A model generated the notes under the pieces. That model made no database searches and was not told where the DNA came from. It saw only the letters and a program-made list of their open reading frames with translations. A stretch of 64,000 nt of DNA from Nocardioides sp. zg-DK7169 (GTDB taxonomy: Bacteria; Actinomycetota; Actinomycetes; Propionibacteriales; Nocardioidaceae): positions 310,001-374,000 of the forward strand of contig NZ_JABJRA010000004.1 of assembly GCF_013155365.1 (NCBI RefSeq). The letters run 5' to 3'. The translations under genes were made by a program, and so were the position numbers. This document shows positions 42,859 to 51,467 of the stretch, one piece after another. Within the stretch, counting starts at the first letter, position 1; each line of letters begins with the position of its first letter.

Positions 42859-43632
42859 GTGGACGCATGGAGCGGGATTGCGCGAGGTGAGGGGGTCTTC
42901 ACCTCGGTGCTCGTCGAGGACGGTCGGGCGTTCGCCCTGGAACGGCACCTGGACCGCCTCCTCGGCAGCGTCGAGACGCTGGGGTTGCCGGCGCTGGACC
43001 GTGAGGCGGTACGCCGCGCGGTCGCCGGCCCGGTGGGCGCGTGGCGGTCCGGGCGTGGACGCCTCCGGATCGTGTGGGTCGCCGGGGCGCGGGAGGGGGA
43101 GCTCGTCGTCGACCTCGACCCGATCGGCGCGGCCGCCGAGGCGGTGAGCGTCGTGACCTCGCCGTACGTCGTGGACCACCACGGCGTCCTCGTCGGTCAC
43201 AAGACCACGGCGTACGCCGACAACGTGGTGGCGCTCGCAGCGGCGCGGGCAGCCGGCGCGGGGGAGGGGATGCTCGCCAACCTCGACGGCGACCTGTGCG
43301 AGGCGAGCGCGGCCAACGTCGTCCTGGTGCTCGACGGGGAGCCGGTGACCCCGACCCTGGCCAGCGGGTGCCTGCCGGGTGTCACGCGCGAGCTCGCGGT
43401 GGAGGCGTGCGGGGTGCGGGAGGTCGACGTACCCCTGACGGAGGCGGCGGCCCGTGCCGAAGAAGTCCTCCTGACCTCCACCACCCGCGGGGTGCAGCCC
43501 GTGAGCGCGTGGGACGGGCGTGCGCTGCCGACCGATGGCCCGGTGCTGCGCGAGGTGCGCCAGCGCTGGTCGCAGGCGGCCCGGGACCCGTGGTGGACCC
43601 CGGGATGTGAGCTCGCGGCCGGTATGCGTTAG
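42859..43632 (+). CDS. Class IV PLP enzyme, aminodeoxychorismate-lyase-like
   Basis: The fold-type IV PLP enzyme has its lysine at 115 (GHKTTAYADN) and the cofactor-binding Glu148 in DLCEASAANV. TSTTRGVQPVS near the end is the family's C-terminal loop. The size (257 aa) and the start IARGEGVFTSVLVEDGRAF match PabC, which converts aminodeoxychorismate to 4-aminobenzoate for folate. Branched-chain or D-amino-acid transaminase activity cannot be excluded. Start GTG 42859. It lies between tRNA genes with no pab partner next to it. Confidence 0.82.
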   Translation: MDAWSGIARGEGVFTSVLVEDGRAFALERHLDRLLGSVETLGLPALDREAVRRAVAGPVGAWRSGRGRLRIVWVAGAREGELVVDLDPIGAAAEAVSVVTSPYVVDHHGVLVGHKTTAYADNVVALAAARAAGAGEGMLANLDGDLCEASAANVVLVLDGEPVTPTLASGCLPGVTRELAVEACGVREVDVPLTEAAARAEEVLLTSTTRGVQPVSAWDGRALPTDGPVLREVRQRWSQAARDPWWTPGCELAAGMR

Positions 43633-43653
43633 TGTTTCCGACCGCAGCACAAG

Positions 43654-43725
43654 GGGCGATTGGCGCAGTGGTAGCGCGCTTCGTTCACACCGAAGAGGTC
43701 ACTGGTTCGAACCCAGTATCGCCCA
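43654..43725 (+). tRNA. tRNA-Val(CAC)
   Basis: Acceptor GGGCGAT pairs with ATCGCCC, discriminator A. The anticodon loop TTCACAC gives CAC. It is nearly identical to the Val(GAC) gene 1.2 kb away except around the anticodon stem-loop and D arm, implying duplication. CCA is not encoded. Confidence 0.95.
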
Positions 43726-43735
43726 CCCTTGACAG

Positions 43736-43780
43736 AAGGCCCCCGCCAGCGGAGACGCTGGCAGGGGCCTTTCTTGTTTT
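43736..43780 (+). terminator. Rho-independent terminator after tRNA-Val
   Basis: A 16-bp stem with one C-A mismatch (43736-43751 with 43756-43771), loop GAGA, followed by TTCTTGTTTTT. This is the only hairpin noticed in the window with a classical T-run. Confidence 0.9.
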
Positions 43781-43838
43781 TCGTTTCCGTGCCTGCTCGG
43801 CCTTCCGCCGTCGCGCGTAGCGCGCCCGCGGAGCCCGG

Positions 43839-45203
43839 TCAGGCGCTGCGCAGGCCGAGCGGGCCGGCGCGGTCGAACGAGTCGTCGACCAGGGTGACCT
43901 GGTGGCCGGCGCGGGTCAGGACGCTGGCCGCGATGGCCGCGCGGTAGCCGCTCTGGCAGTGCACCCACACCGGGCGCGCCGGGACCTCGTCGAGGCGGCC
44001 CGCCAGCTCGTGGAGAGGGATGTGGGTGGCGCCGCGGACGGTGCTGGCTGCGTGCTCGTCGTCGCGGCGGACGTCGAGGACGGTGACGCCGGCGCGTTCC
44101 TGCGCAGTCATCGCGGCCAGCTCCTCGAACGTGCCGACCGCGTAGCCGTCGAGGTCGTCACCCAGGGACCACTGCTGCGGGTCACCGACGCTGGCCGCAG
44201 CCGGGCGATCGATGCCGATCCGGACCAGCTGGCGCTGGGCCTCGGCCACCTCGTCGGCGCTCGTGCCGAGCAGGGTCAGCGGGGTGCCCCACGGGATCAT
44301 CCACCCCAGGTAGGTGGAGAGCTGGTCGCTGATCTCGAAGCCGATGCTGCCCCGCAGGTGCGAGCGCGCGTGGGCGCGGCGGTTGCGCAGGTCCACCACC
44401 CACTCGCCGGCGTCGAGACGACGTCGCAGCTCGGCCGCATCGGCGGAGGGCGGGGGACTGAGGTCGACGGGGCCGGCGCCGCTCAGGTTCCGCGGCGCCA
44501 TGTGTCGGTAGTACGCCGGGTAGGCGGTCAGTCCGGCCACCAGGTCCGCGACGAAGCGGTCCTCGTCGGTGGCCAGGAACGCCTGGTTCCCCCGCAGCTC
44601 GTCCTCGAGGGTGGAAGCGGTCGCCCCGCTGGTCGCGCCGGTCGAGCAGAAGCTCCCGAAGCCATGGGTGGGGAACACCCGTGACGCGCCGGGAAGGGTG
44701 GCGAGCACGCGTGCGGAGCGGTACTGCGCCCGGCTGAGGTGGTCCACGAGGCCAGGGGAGACCAGGTCGGTGCGCCCGACCGAGCCGTAGAGCAACGACC
44801 CGCCGGTGAAGATCGCGGGATCGTGCTCGCCGCTCCGGTCCGTGACGGCGTACGCGAGGTGGGTCAGGGTGTGGCCCGGCGTCGCCATGACGCGGACCTC
44901 CAGGTCGCCGTAGACCAGGCGTTCGCCGTCCGCGACACCCTGGCGATCGAAGGAGACCGGGTCCTCGATGTTGACGAGGTAGTCGGACCGCGCGCGGCGG
45001 GCCAGCTCGAGGCCGCCCGAGACGTAGTCGTTGTGGATGTGGGTCTCCAGCACCGCGACGCAGCGCAGCCCCCGCCGGCGCACCACGTCCAGGACCCTGT
45101 CGATGTCGCGCTGTGGGTCGACGACGATCGCCACCTCGCCGTCGTGGGCGATGTAGCTGCGGTCGCCGAGGGAGGTGGTGCTGATGATCTCGACGTTCAA
45201 CAT
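43839..45203 (-). CDS. Persulfide-dioxygenase-like MBL protein fused to two rhodanese domains
   Basis: The N-terminal MBL domain (about residues 1-240) has THIHNDYVSGG, a typical ETHE1/BlhA HxHxD motif, then ATPGHTLTH and FPTHGFGSFC. Two rhodanese domains follow. The first (VVDLRNRRAHARSHLRGSI) has no catalytic Cys. The second has one in WVHCQSGYRA. Such fusions oxidise persulfides to sulfite and move sulfane sulfur, detoxifying sulfide. ATG 45203 follows GGAG; ATG 45215 is possible. An operator-like repeat lies upstream. Confidence 0.88.
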   Translation of the reverse strand: MLNVEIISTTSLGDRSYIAHDGEVAIVVDPQRDIDRVLDVVRRRGLRCVAVLETHIHNDYVSGGLELARRARSDYLVNIEDPVSFDRQGVADGERLVYGDLEVRVMATPGHTLTHLAYAVTDRSGEHDPAIFTGGSLLYGSVGRTDLVSPGLVDHLSRAQYRSARVLATLPGASRVFPTHGFGSFCSTGATSGATASTLEDELRGNQAFLATDEDRFVADLVAGLTAYPAYYRHMAPRNLSGAGPVDLSPPPSADAAELRRRLDAGEWVVDLRNRRAHARSHLRGSIGFEISDQLSTYLGWMIPWGTPLTLLGTSADEVAEAQRQLVRIGIDRPAAASVGDPQQWSLGDDLDGYAVGTFEELAAMTAQERAGVTVLDVRRDDEHAASTVRGATHIPLHELAGRLDEVPARPVWVHCQSGYRAAIAASVLTRAGHQVTLVDDSFDRAGPLGLRSA

Positions 45204-45230
45204 CGTGTGCTCCATCTGTCGCCCGACTTG

Positions 45231-45248
45231 TGAATACAACTGTATGCA
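45231..45248. promoter_or_regulatory. Inverted repeat before the persulfide-dioxygenase gene
   Basis: TGAATACA-AC-TGTATGCA (7 of 8 arm positions match) lies 28 bp before the start. It resembles AT-rich operators of small sulfide-sensing repressors (BigR/SqrR, CsoR-type) and stands out in GC-rich DNA. No such repressor gene is in the window. Confidence 0.5.
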
Positions 45249-45351
45249 TCGACTTAGCCAAGTTACACATGCAGGATGCCTGCGCCGTCCGGGGGTCCAC
45301 AGGCAGCGGGAGGGCGGGCGGTCCGAGCCCCGGAAATGTCCCCGGTCAGTC

Positions 45352-45373
45352 CTACGATGAAGCCATGTCGTAG
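45352..45373. repeat. Inverted repeat before the second HNH gene
   Basis: CTACGA (45352-45357) and TCGTAG (45368-45373) flank ten bases, 33 bp before the start codon. No SOS box is present in this promoter. The role is unknown. Confidence 0.35.
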
Positions 45374-45405
45374 AGCTCCGCAGCACCTGGTCCAGGGAGG
45401 CCCGG

Positions 45406-46668
45406 ATGGCCGAAACGCTCGATCCCTATCTGGTGGATCTGGAGCGTCTGCACGCCGACCTGGACCGGGTGGTCGAGCGGGACCCGGTGTTCCTTCCCGT
45501 GGCGACGAAGCGCCAGGCGTTGCTGAGGGCGGCCTCGGCATCGTCGCGGGCCCAGGCTGTCCTGGCGCGGCTGGTCGGGTGCGCCGACGACGTGGCGGAC
45601 GCGGAGGGACACCGGGACGTCGCCTCGTGGTTGACGCACCGCAGCCATGACTCGCTGACCACGACCCGTCGGGTGCAGCGGCTGGGGGTGGCGTGCGAGC
45701 AGCGTTGGCACCGGGTCGGTCTGGGGCTGCTGGGCGGGAGGGTGACGGCCGACCAGGGGCACGTGATCGTGGCGGCGCTCGACGAGCTGGCCTGCGGGCG
45801 TGACCTGGTGGACGCGCCGGCGGAGGAGTGGGCCGAGGTCCTGGTCCGCGCGGAGACCTACCTGGTCGAGCAGGCGGTCGACTTCGGTCCGCGGGAGCTG
45901 CGGAGGCTGGGGGAGCGGCTGCTCGAGGTGGTCGCGCCGCAGTGGGCAGAGGAGCTGGAACGGCGCCAGCTGGAGGCCGCGGAGCGCGCGGCTCGGCGGC
46001 GTACGACGCTGTCGGTGCAGCACCAGGGCGACGGCACCGCGTTGATCCGGGCGCGGGTGCCCGAGAGCGTCGCGTTGCGGGTGACCACGATGCTCGAGGC
46101 GTTCACCAACCCCCGCAAGGAGGACGGCGCGGCGGCTGCGGACGACGGGCGCCGGCTGCCGTACGAGCGGCGCCTCGGTGAGGCGTTCTGCTCGCTGATG
46201 GAGGCCCTCGACCCGGCACGGCTGCCGCTGCACGGCGGGGACGCGACGACGCTCGTCATCACGATGGACCTGGCCACCCTCACCAGGGGCCTCGGGACGG
46301 CCACGCTCGCCGACGGCTCCCGGATCACCGCCGGCGAGGCCCGGCGTCTCGCCTGCACGGCGGGCCTGGTGCCCGCGGTGCTGGGCACCCGCTCGGTCCC
46401 GCTCGACCTCGGCCACGCCACGAGGCTGTTCAGCCCGGGCCAGCGCAAGGCCCTCGCGATCCGCGACCGGGAGTGCCACGCGGCCGGCTGCTCGATCCCC
46501 TCGAGGTGGTGCGAGGCACATCATCTGAAGCCGTGGTCAGCGGGCGGGAGGACCGACCTCGCGAACGCGCTGCTCCTCTGCTCCCACCACCACCATCTGA
46601 TCCACGACGACCGCTACCTCCACCAACGGATGCCGAACGGCGACATCCGCTTCGCCAGGCGGACGTAG
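45406..46668 (+). CDS. DUF222 / 13E12-repeat HNH nuclease
   Basis: The 420-aa DUF222 protein ends in an HNH nuclease: CSIPSRWCEAHHLKPW (Cys, Cys, His) and LLLCSHHHHLIHDD. Compared with the copy at 6928-8232 it shows little sequence identity outside the HNH core and has a longer helical DUF222 part. ATG 45406 has GGGAGG upstream. A short open stretch without a start codon follows and may be the remnant of another gene. Confidence 0.88.
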   Translation: MAETLDPYLVDLERLHADLDRVVERDPVFLPVATKRQALLRAASASSRAQAVLARLVGCADDVADAEGHRDVASWLTHRSHDSLTTTRRVQRLGVACEQRWHRVGLGLLGGRVTADQGHVIVAALDELACGRDLVDAPAEEWAEVLVRAETYLVEQAVDFGPRELRRLGERLLEVVAPQWAEELERRQLEAAERAARRRTTLSVQHQGDGTALIRARVPESVALRVTTMLEAFTNPRKEDGAAAADDGRRLPYERRLGEAFCSLMEALDPARLPLHGGDATTLVITMDLATLTRGLGTATLADGSRITAGEARRLACTAGLVPAVLGTRSVPLDLGHATRLFSPGQRKALAIRDRECHAAGCSIPSRWCEAHHLKPWSAGGRTDLANALLLCSHHHHLIHDDRYLHQRMPNGDIRFARRT

Positions 46669-46891
46669 GCACCGTGCCACGGCTCACGCACGCCCGGCGG
46701 CGAGGGGGCGCGTCGACGAGGTCCTCGTCGACGAGAAGGTCATCACCTTCGCGAACCGGTTCGTCGGCTTCTGGCTGCGGCGCGACATCGCGGGCACCCT
46801 GACCGTGTGCCACGAGGGGCGGCACGGCGCCGTCGACATCGCCACCGGCGAGTCTGACCCGATCTGCCTGACTACGCTCCGGCTGGCCTGA
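46669..46891 (+). pseudogene. Probable gene remnant after the HNH gene
   Basis: One frame ending at TGA 46889-46891 reads like protein (VITFANRFVGFWLRRDIAGT, then LTVCHEGRHGAVDIATGES) but has no ATG, GTG or TTG at a sensible place and runs back into the HNH gene. I do not recognise the family; a transposase tail is possible. A 23-base palindrome (46711-46733) lies inside. Confidence 0.35.
46711..46733. repeat. Perfect 23-bp palindrome
   Basis: Two 11-base arms (CGTCGACGAGG and its complement) around a single T. It encodes VDEVLVDE in the remnant's frame, so it may be coincidental, but it is the longest perfect palindrome noticed with a one-base centre. Confidence 0.6.
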
Positions 46892-46926
46892 CCGGCAGAG
46901 ACGCTGCTGCGTTCCGGTCATCGGGA

Positions 46927-46940
46927 GTGACGGGCGTCAC
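46927..46940. promoter_or_regulatory. Palindrome before the phosphatase gene
   Basis: GTGACG-GG-CGTCAC lies 29-42 bp before ATG 46969 and could be an operator. It also contains the GTG that would be an alternative start, which argues against that start. Confidence 0.4.
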
Positions 46941-46968
46941 CAGGCAGAGTCCGTCCTACGTTCCCGGG

Positions 46969-48201
46969 ATGTCCCCCCATCTGTCACCCGTTCCTCGTGA
47001 GCGGTCGCCGCGTCTCCGCACGCGTACCGCTCGCGTCGTCGTCACCACCTCCCTGCTCGCCGGGCTCAGTGGCGGCCTGGCTGCCGGTCCGGTGGCCGCA
47101 ACCGGGGCGCTCGACGCCCGGGCCGCTTCCGGCCGGCACGACCAGTCGCCGGAGACGGCCGCCGTGAACCGCACCGCCGCCGGCAGCCACACGGTGACCT
47201 GGTCGGCGCCGGGTCGTCACGTGGTGTTCGCCAGCAGCAACCGGGTCAACCCCTCGAAGTCCGGGCGCCGGGTCGGCGCGAGCGCCTGGGGCTCGGTCAC
47301 GGTCAAGCGGCTCGACCCCCGTGCCCGGTGGTACTTCGAGGTTGCGCCGGCCCGAGCCGTGCGGGCTGCCGCGCGCGAGGGGCGGGACGTGCGCGGGACC
47401 GTGGTGTCGACGCGCAGCGTTGGCTTGGACGGCTCGACCAACACCCGCGACCTCGGAGGGATGCGGACCAGCGACGGCCGCTCCGTGCGCTGGGGCGTGC
47501 TCTTCCGCAGCGATGCCGTCACGGCACCTACCGAGCGGGACATGGCCGTCCTGCGGTCGATGCGCCTGCGGCACGTGGTCGACTTCCGTGCCGAGTCGGA
47601 GGTCGCGGCGAGCGGCCCGAACCGTCTTCCCGCCGGCGTGACCGCCCACGCCGTACCGCTGCTGGACGCGAGCACCGACGCGCTCTCGCAGGCCATCCAG
47701 GCAGCCCTGCGGGAGCGTGACCCCGCGATCGTCGAGGCGCTCCTCGGCGACGGCAAGGCCGAGCAGATCGCCGCCGATGGTCCGATCGACCTGATCCGCA
47801 GCACACCGGCCCGCGAAGGCTTCGCGGCGACGCTCCGCACGCTGGCTGCGTCGGACGGAGTGCCCCTGATCTTCAACTGCACCGCGGGCAAGGACCGCAC
47901 CGGAGTCTTCGCCGCGGTGCTCCAGCGGCTGCTCGGGGTGTCGGAGAGGACGGTGCTCGCCGACTACGAGCTCTCCAACTCCTACCGCGCGACCGGCAAT
48001 GCCGCCACCTACGAGCGCCTCTCCGCGGCCGGGGTCGACCTCGCCCTGATCCGACCCTTGCTCGAGCAGAGCGGCGCCAACCTGGCCGGCATGTTCCGGG
48101 CGATCGAGGAGGACTACGGCACCTTCGACAGGTTCCTCCTCCGAGGCCTCGGGCTGGAGCGCTCGACCATCGCGGCCCTGAAGGCGCGCCTGCTGGTCTG
48201 A
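46969..48201 (+). CDS. Exported tyrosine/serine phosphatase (PtpB-like)
   Basis: The N-terminus has a basic stretch, a hydrophobic segment (VVVTTSLLAGLSGGLAAGPVA) and AATGALDARA, a probable Sec signal. A beta-rich region of about 90 residues follows, then the phosphatase domain with GLDGSTNTRDLGGM and the P-loop NCTAGKDRTGVFAAVL (CX5R). TAGKDRTG is the signature of Mycobacterium PtpB-type phosphatases with tyrosine and phosphoinositide activity. ATG 46969 was preferred over GTG 46927, which lies in a palindrome. The extra N-terminal domain is unusual for PtpB. Confidence 0.85.
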   Translation: MSPHLSPVPRERSPRLRTRTARVVVTTSLLAGLSGGLAAGPVAATGALDARAASGRHDQSPETAAVNRTAAGSHTVTWSAPGRHVVFASSNRVNPSKSGRRVGASAWGSVTVKRLDPRARWYFEVAPARAVRAAAREGRDVRGTVVSTRSVGLDGSTNTRDLGGMRTSDGRSVRWGVLFRSDAVTAPTERDMAVLRSMRLRHVVDFRAESEVAASGPNRLPAGVTAHAVPLLDASTDALSQAIQAALRERDPAIVEALLGDGKAEQIAADGPIDLIRSTPAREGFAATLRTLAASDGVPLIFNCTAGKDRTGVFAAVLQRLLGVSERTVLADYELSNSYRATGNAATYERLSAAGVDLALIRPLLEQSGANLAGMFRAIEEDYGTFDRFLLRGLGLERSTIAALKARLLV

Positions 48202-48309
48202 CCGCCTCTGCGCCGGCTGGCCTCGTCGGAGCCCCGGGCGATCGCGCGCTTCGGGAGCGTGCCTAGGATCACGCGACGTGTTCATCTCGGGACGGGAACC
48301 CGCACACAC

Positions 48310-50484
48310 ATGACCGTGACCGCGAAGCGGCTCGACATCCAGGGCCTGCGCGCCGTCGCCGTCGGGCTGGTGGTGGCGGGCCACGTGTTCGGCCACCCGG
48401 TGGGCGGTTTCGTCGGGGTGGACGTCTTCTTCGTCATCTCCGGCTTCCTGATCACCGGCCTGCTGCTGCGCGAGGTCGAGGAGCACGGGCGGATCTCCCT
48501 GGGCGGGTTCTACCGGCGCCGGGCCCGCCGGATCCTGCCCGTGGCGCTGCTCTCGCTGGCGGCCACGGTCACCGCGTCGTACGTCGTGCTGCTGCAGGAC
48601 CGCTTCGAGCGCACCGCGGCGGACGCCGGCTGGGCGGCGGGGTTCGTCGCCAACTGGCGCTTCGCGGCCAGCGACGCCGACTACTTCAGCTCCGCCCTGC
48701 CGCCCTCGCCGCTCCAGCACTACTGGTCGCTGGGGGTGGAGGAGCAGTTCTACGTGGCGTGGCCGCTGGTGCTGCTGGGCCTGGTCGCGCTCGCCCGCCG
48801 GGCGCGGCACGGCCGCGGCGTCGACGTGCGCACCGCGGTGGCCGTCCTGGCCGCGGTGGTGGTGGCGGCGTCGTTCGCCTGGGCGTGGGTCCAGTCAGGG
48901 CAGGAGCCGACCCTGTCCTACTACTCCACGCTCACCCGAGCCTGGGAGGTCGCGGCCGGTGCGCTGCTGGCCGCGCTGGCCCCTCGGCTGACGAGCATCC
49001 TGGGCCCGGCCCGCAACGTGCTCGGGGGCCTCGGGCTCGCCGCCATCGTGGCCGGTGCGCTGCTGCTCGACGGCGGGTCCGCGTTCCCGGCGCCGCTGGC
49101 GGTGCTGCCGGTGCTCGGCGCGGTCCTGGTCCTGGCGTCGGGGATCGGCACCGGCAGCAGTGCCGGCACCGGCTCGCCCCGGGTCGCCGCGACCGCGCTG
49201 CTGCGCACCCGCCCGTTGGTCCACCTCGGCGCGCTGTCCTTCTCGATCTACCTGTGGCACTGGCCGGTGCTGGTCCTCGGCGACGTGCTGGTGGCCGAGC
49301 GCACGCTCACCTACCAGGTCGCGGTGCTCGCGCTGACCCTCGCGCTCGCGACCGCGTCGTACCGCCTCGTCGAGCGCCCTGTGCTCGACTCCGACTTCCT
49401 GCGTCCGGACCGGGATGGCGCGTCGCGGGCGGGCCGCCGGGTGGCGCTCGCCGCCGTCGGCGTCGGCGTCGTGCTCCTGGCGGTGGCCCTGGTCGTCCCG
49501 CGCGACGCCCCCGGGACCCCGTCGCACGTCGCCACCGCACCGGGATCGGCACCGGGCGAGGAGGGCCAGCAGGCCGCGGGCCGCACGCCACGGCAGGCCG
49601 CGGAGGACAAGGTGGCCGGCGCCCTGGTGGCGGGGCTGACCGCGGAGGAGTTCCCCGCGCTCCAGCCGCCGCTGGACGACGTGGTCGAGGGCGGCATCAA
49701 CCCCGAGCTCGAGCCCGGGGCCGAGTGCCTCAACCCGAGCAGCCTGACCGACCCGGACCTGTGCTGGCACGGCACCGGACCGCGGCGCGCGATGGTCGTG
49801 GGCGACTCGGTCGCGATCGCGTGGATGCCCGCGGTGATGAAGGCCCTGGGTCCGGACTGGTCGGTGCGCGGCTACGGGCTGTCCAACTGCCCCTACGTCG
49901 ACGCCACGATCGAGATCGACTACGACCCCGAGGGCGCCGCCAGGTGCAACGAGGCCCGGTCGACCATCCACGAGCAGGTGCGTGCCGAGCGGCCCGACCT
50001 GCTGGTGCTCTCGACCTTCGAGGCCGGCGTCCTGTGGCTGGGGGAGTCGCCGCTGCCGCGTGCCCACGACGCGTGGCGCGACGCCGCGGTGCGCGCCATC
50101 GACAAGATGGCGGGGGAGGGCACGCAGGTGGCGATCATGGCCCCGCCACCGGCCGGGCACGCGGTGGAGGGCTGCGTGAGCAGGTTCTCGGTGCCGCGCG
50201 ACTGCCAGGGCTCCCCGAGCGACGCTTGGACGGCGCAGGCCGCCGCCGACCGCGCAGCCGCCCGCCGCACCGGTGCGACCTACGTCGACACCTCGTCGTG
50301 GTTCTGCCTCGAGGACCAGTGTCCGATCTTCGCCGGCGACACGGTCGTCCGCTGGGACATCGTCCACGTCACCCGCCAGTACGCCGACTCCCTCGGCGAC
50401 GTCCTGCGCTTCGCGCTGCGTCCCGCGCTGCGAGCGGTCGCGCGACCGCCTGCGACACCGGACGCGTCGGTCGGCGGACGCTGA
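48310..50484 (+). CDS. Acyltransferase-3 with C-terminal SGNH domain (OatA-like)
   Basis: The 724-aa protein has ten to eleven membrane helices of the acyltransferase-3 family (LDIQGLRAVAVGLVVAGHVF, RRRARRILPV, SLGVEEQFYVAWPL) and an extracytoplasmic SGNH esterase-like domain from about residue 460: GDSVAIAWMP holds the Ser, WDIVHVT the Asp and His. Such proteins O-acetylate cell-wall sugars or glycans outside the membrane. ATG 48310 starts just before the first helix. A second, separate homologue lies at 60274-62301. Confidence 0.88.
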   Translation: MTVTAKRLDIQGLRAVAVGLVVAGHVFGHPVGGFVGVDVFFVISGFLITGLLLREVEEHGRISLGGFYRRRARRILPVALLSLAATVTASYVVLLQDRFERTAADAGWAAGFVANWRFAASDADYFSSALPPSPLQHYWSLGVEEQFYVAWPLVLLGLVALARRARHGRGVDVRTAVAVLAAVVVAASFAWAWVQSGQEPTLSYYSTLTRAWEVAAGALLAALAPRLTSILGPARNVLGGLGLAAIVAGALLLDGGSAFPAPLAVLPVLGAVLVLASGIGTGSSAGTGSPRVAATALLRTRPLVHLGALSFSIYLWHWPVLVLGDVLVAERTLTYQVAVLALTLALATASYRLVERPVLDSDFLRPDRDGASRAGRRVALAAVGVGVVLLAVALVVPRDAPGTPSHVATAPGSAPGEEGQQAAGRTPRQAAEDKVAGALVAGLTAEEFPALQPPLDDVVEGGINPELEPGAECLNPSSLTDPDLCWHGTGPRRAMVVGDSVAIAWMPAVMKALGPDWSVRGYGLSNCPYVDATIEIDYDPEGAARCNEARSTIHEQVRAERPDLLVLSTFEAGVLWLGESPLPRAHDAWRDAAVRAIDKMAGEGTQVAIMAPPPAGHAVEGCVSRFSVPRDCQGSPSDAWTAQAAADRAAARRTGATYVDTSSWFCLEDQCPIFAGDTVVRWDIVHVTRQYADSLGDVLRFALRPALRAVARPPATPDASVGGR

Positions 50485-50504
50485 CCCTGACGCTCCTGCG
50501 CGCG

Positions 50505-50600
50505 TCACCGCCCCCGCCACCATGGCGGTGCGAGCACCAGGAGCAGTGACGGTGCCAGCACGGCCAGCGCCACGGCCGGGCCGAGCGGCGAGAGCTGCAC
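50505..50600 (-). CDS. Possible 31-aa hydrophobic peptide
   Basis: GTG 50600 opens a frame encoding one membrane helix (LGPAVALAVLAPSLLLVLAP) followed by PWWRGR. It lies on the same strand, 54 bp downstream of the anti-sigma-like gene. The ribosome site is weak, so it may be chance. Confidence 0.3.
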   Translation of the reverse strand: MQLSPLGPAVALAVLAPSLLLVLAPPWWRGR

Positions 50601-50654
50601 GGCAGGACGGTAGCGTCCCGCTGCTTCACGGCGTCAGCGGTGCGTCGGCCCCGC

Positions 50655-51467
50655 TCAACGCCACCTGAGCGCGGGGTCGATCGCCACGGCGGTGAGCTGC
50701 TGCTCCGTGGCGGCGAACGAGGTCTCCTCGAGTCGAGGAGGACCGTCCACGGTCTCGACCACCGTGGTCTTCACGCCGGACGGCCGGACCAGGGAGACGT
50801 GCTTCTCGAGTCGTACGTCGGCGAGGTCCTCGGGAGTCAGCAGGCGGGGGTCGTCGACGACGCTGTAGGCGGGCCCGCCCCCGGGGAGCTGCAGGTCCGG
50901 GAGCCTCCTCAGCACGTACTGGCTCACGACCACGACGCCGTCGGCGGTGTCACGTGCCGAGCACGGCAGGACGGTCGTGGTCCGCTGCGGGCACAGCCGC
51001 GCAGGATCGTCGGGCAGGTCGCTCGCCGGTCCCACGTAGATGCGCCAACGGTGCCTGCTGTCCCGGGCGCCGAGCTCCATGCGGGCGGCGGACGCCTCCG
51101 CCGCCCGCGCCGCAGGCAGCTTCTCGGAGTTGTCGCCCAAGAGCTGGAGCCTGATCGGCGCGCCTTCGACCAGGACCCCGAGAGACCGCTCGGCGGACCG
51201 GCGCATGGCCTCGGCGATGCCTCCTGGATCGGTGCTCAGGGTCGCGACAGGTTCTCCGGTGGTCGAGCGGCGGTCCTCGAGGATCGCCACGGCCTGCGGA
51301 AGGGCGACGAGCACCGCTGCCAGGACGCTCGCCGCTGCCATGACGAGCACGCGGTGGCGGACGCGACGCCTGCGTCGGTCGCGCTGCCGCGCGGCTCGCA
51401 GGACGGCGTGGGCGTCGAGCTCAGGCTGGTCGGCGAGACGGCGGAGGCGCTGCTGGAGATCGGTCAT
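50655..51467 (-). CDS. Membrane-anchored protein coupled to the SigE-family sigma factor
   Basis: The 270-aa protein has a cytoplasmic basic region (residues 1-45, rich in Arg), one membrane helix (RVLVMAAASVLAAVLVALPQ) and an extracytoplasmic domain of about 200 residues with two Cys pairs (LCPQ and LPCS). I do not recognise a named family, but this layout and the ATGA overlap with an ECF sigma gene fit an anti-sigma-like or sensor protein. The operon order, sigma then membrane protein, is typical. Confidence 0.72.
   Translation of the reverse strand: MTDLQQRLRRLADQPELDAHAVLRAARQRDRRRRRVRHRVLVMAAASVLAAVLVALPQAVAILEDRRSTTGEPVATLSTDPGGIAEAMRRSAERSLGVLVEGAPIRLQLLGDNSEKLPAARAAEASAARMELGARDSRHRWRIYVGPASDLPDDPARLCPQRTTTVLPCSARDTADGVVVVSQYVLRRLPDLQLPGGGPAYSVVDDPRLLTPEDLADVRLEKHVSLVRPSGVKTTVVETVDGPPRLEETSFAATEQQLTAVAIDPALRWR

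Noticed and set aside
42434..43725. Two Val tRNAs as possible attachment sites of an integrated element
   Set aside because: No integrase, no partial tRNA copy and only a pabC-like gene between them.
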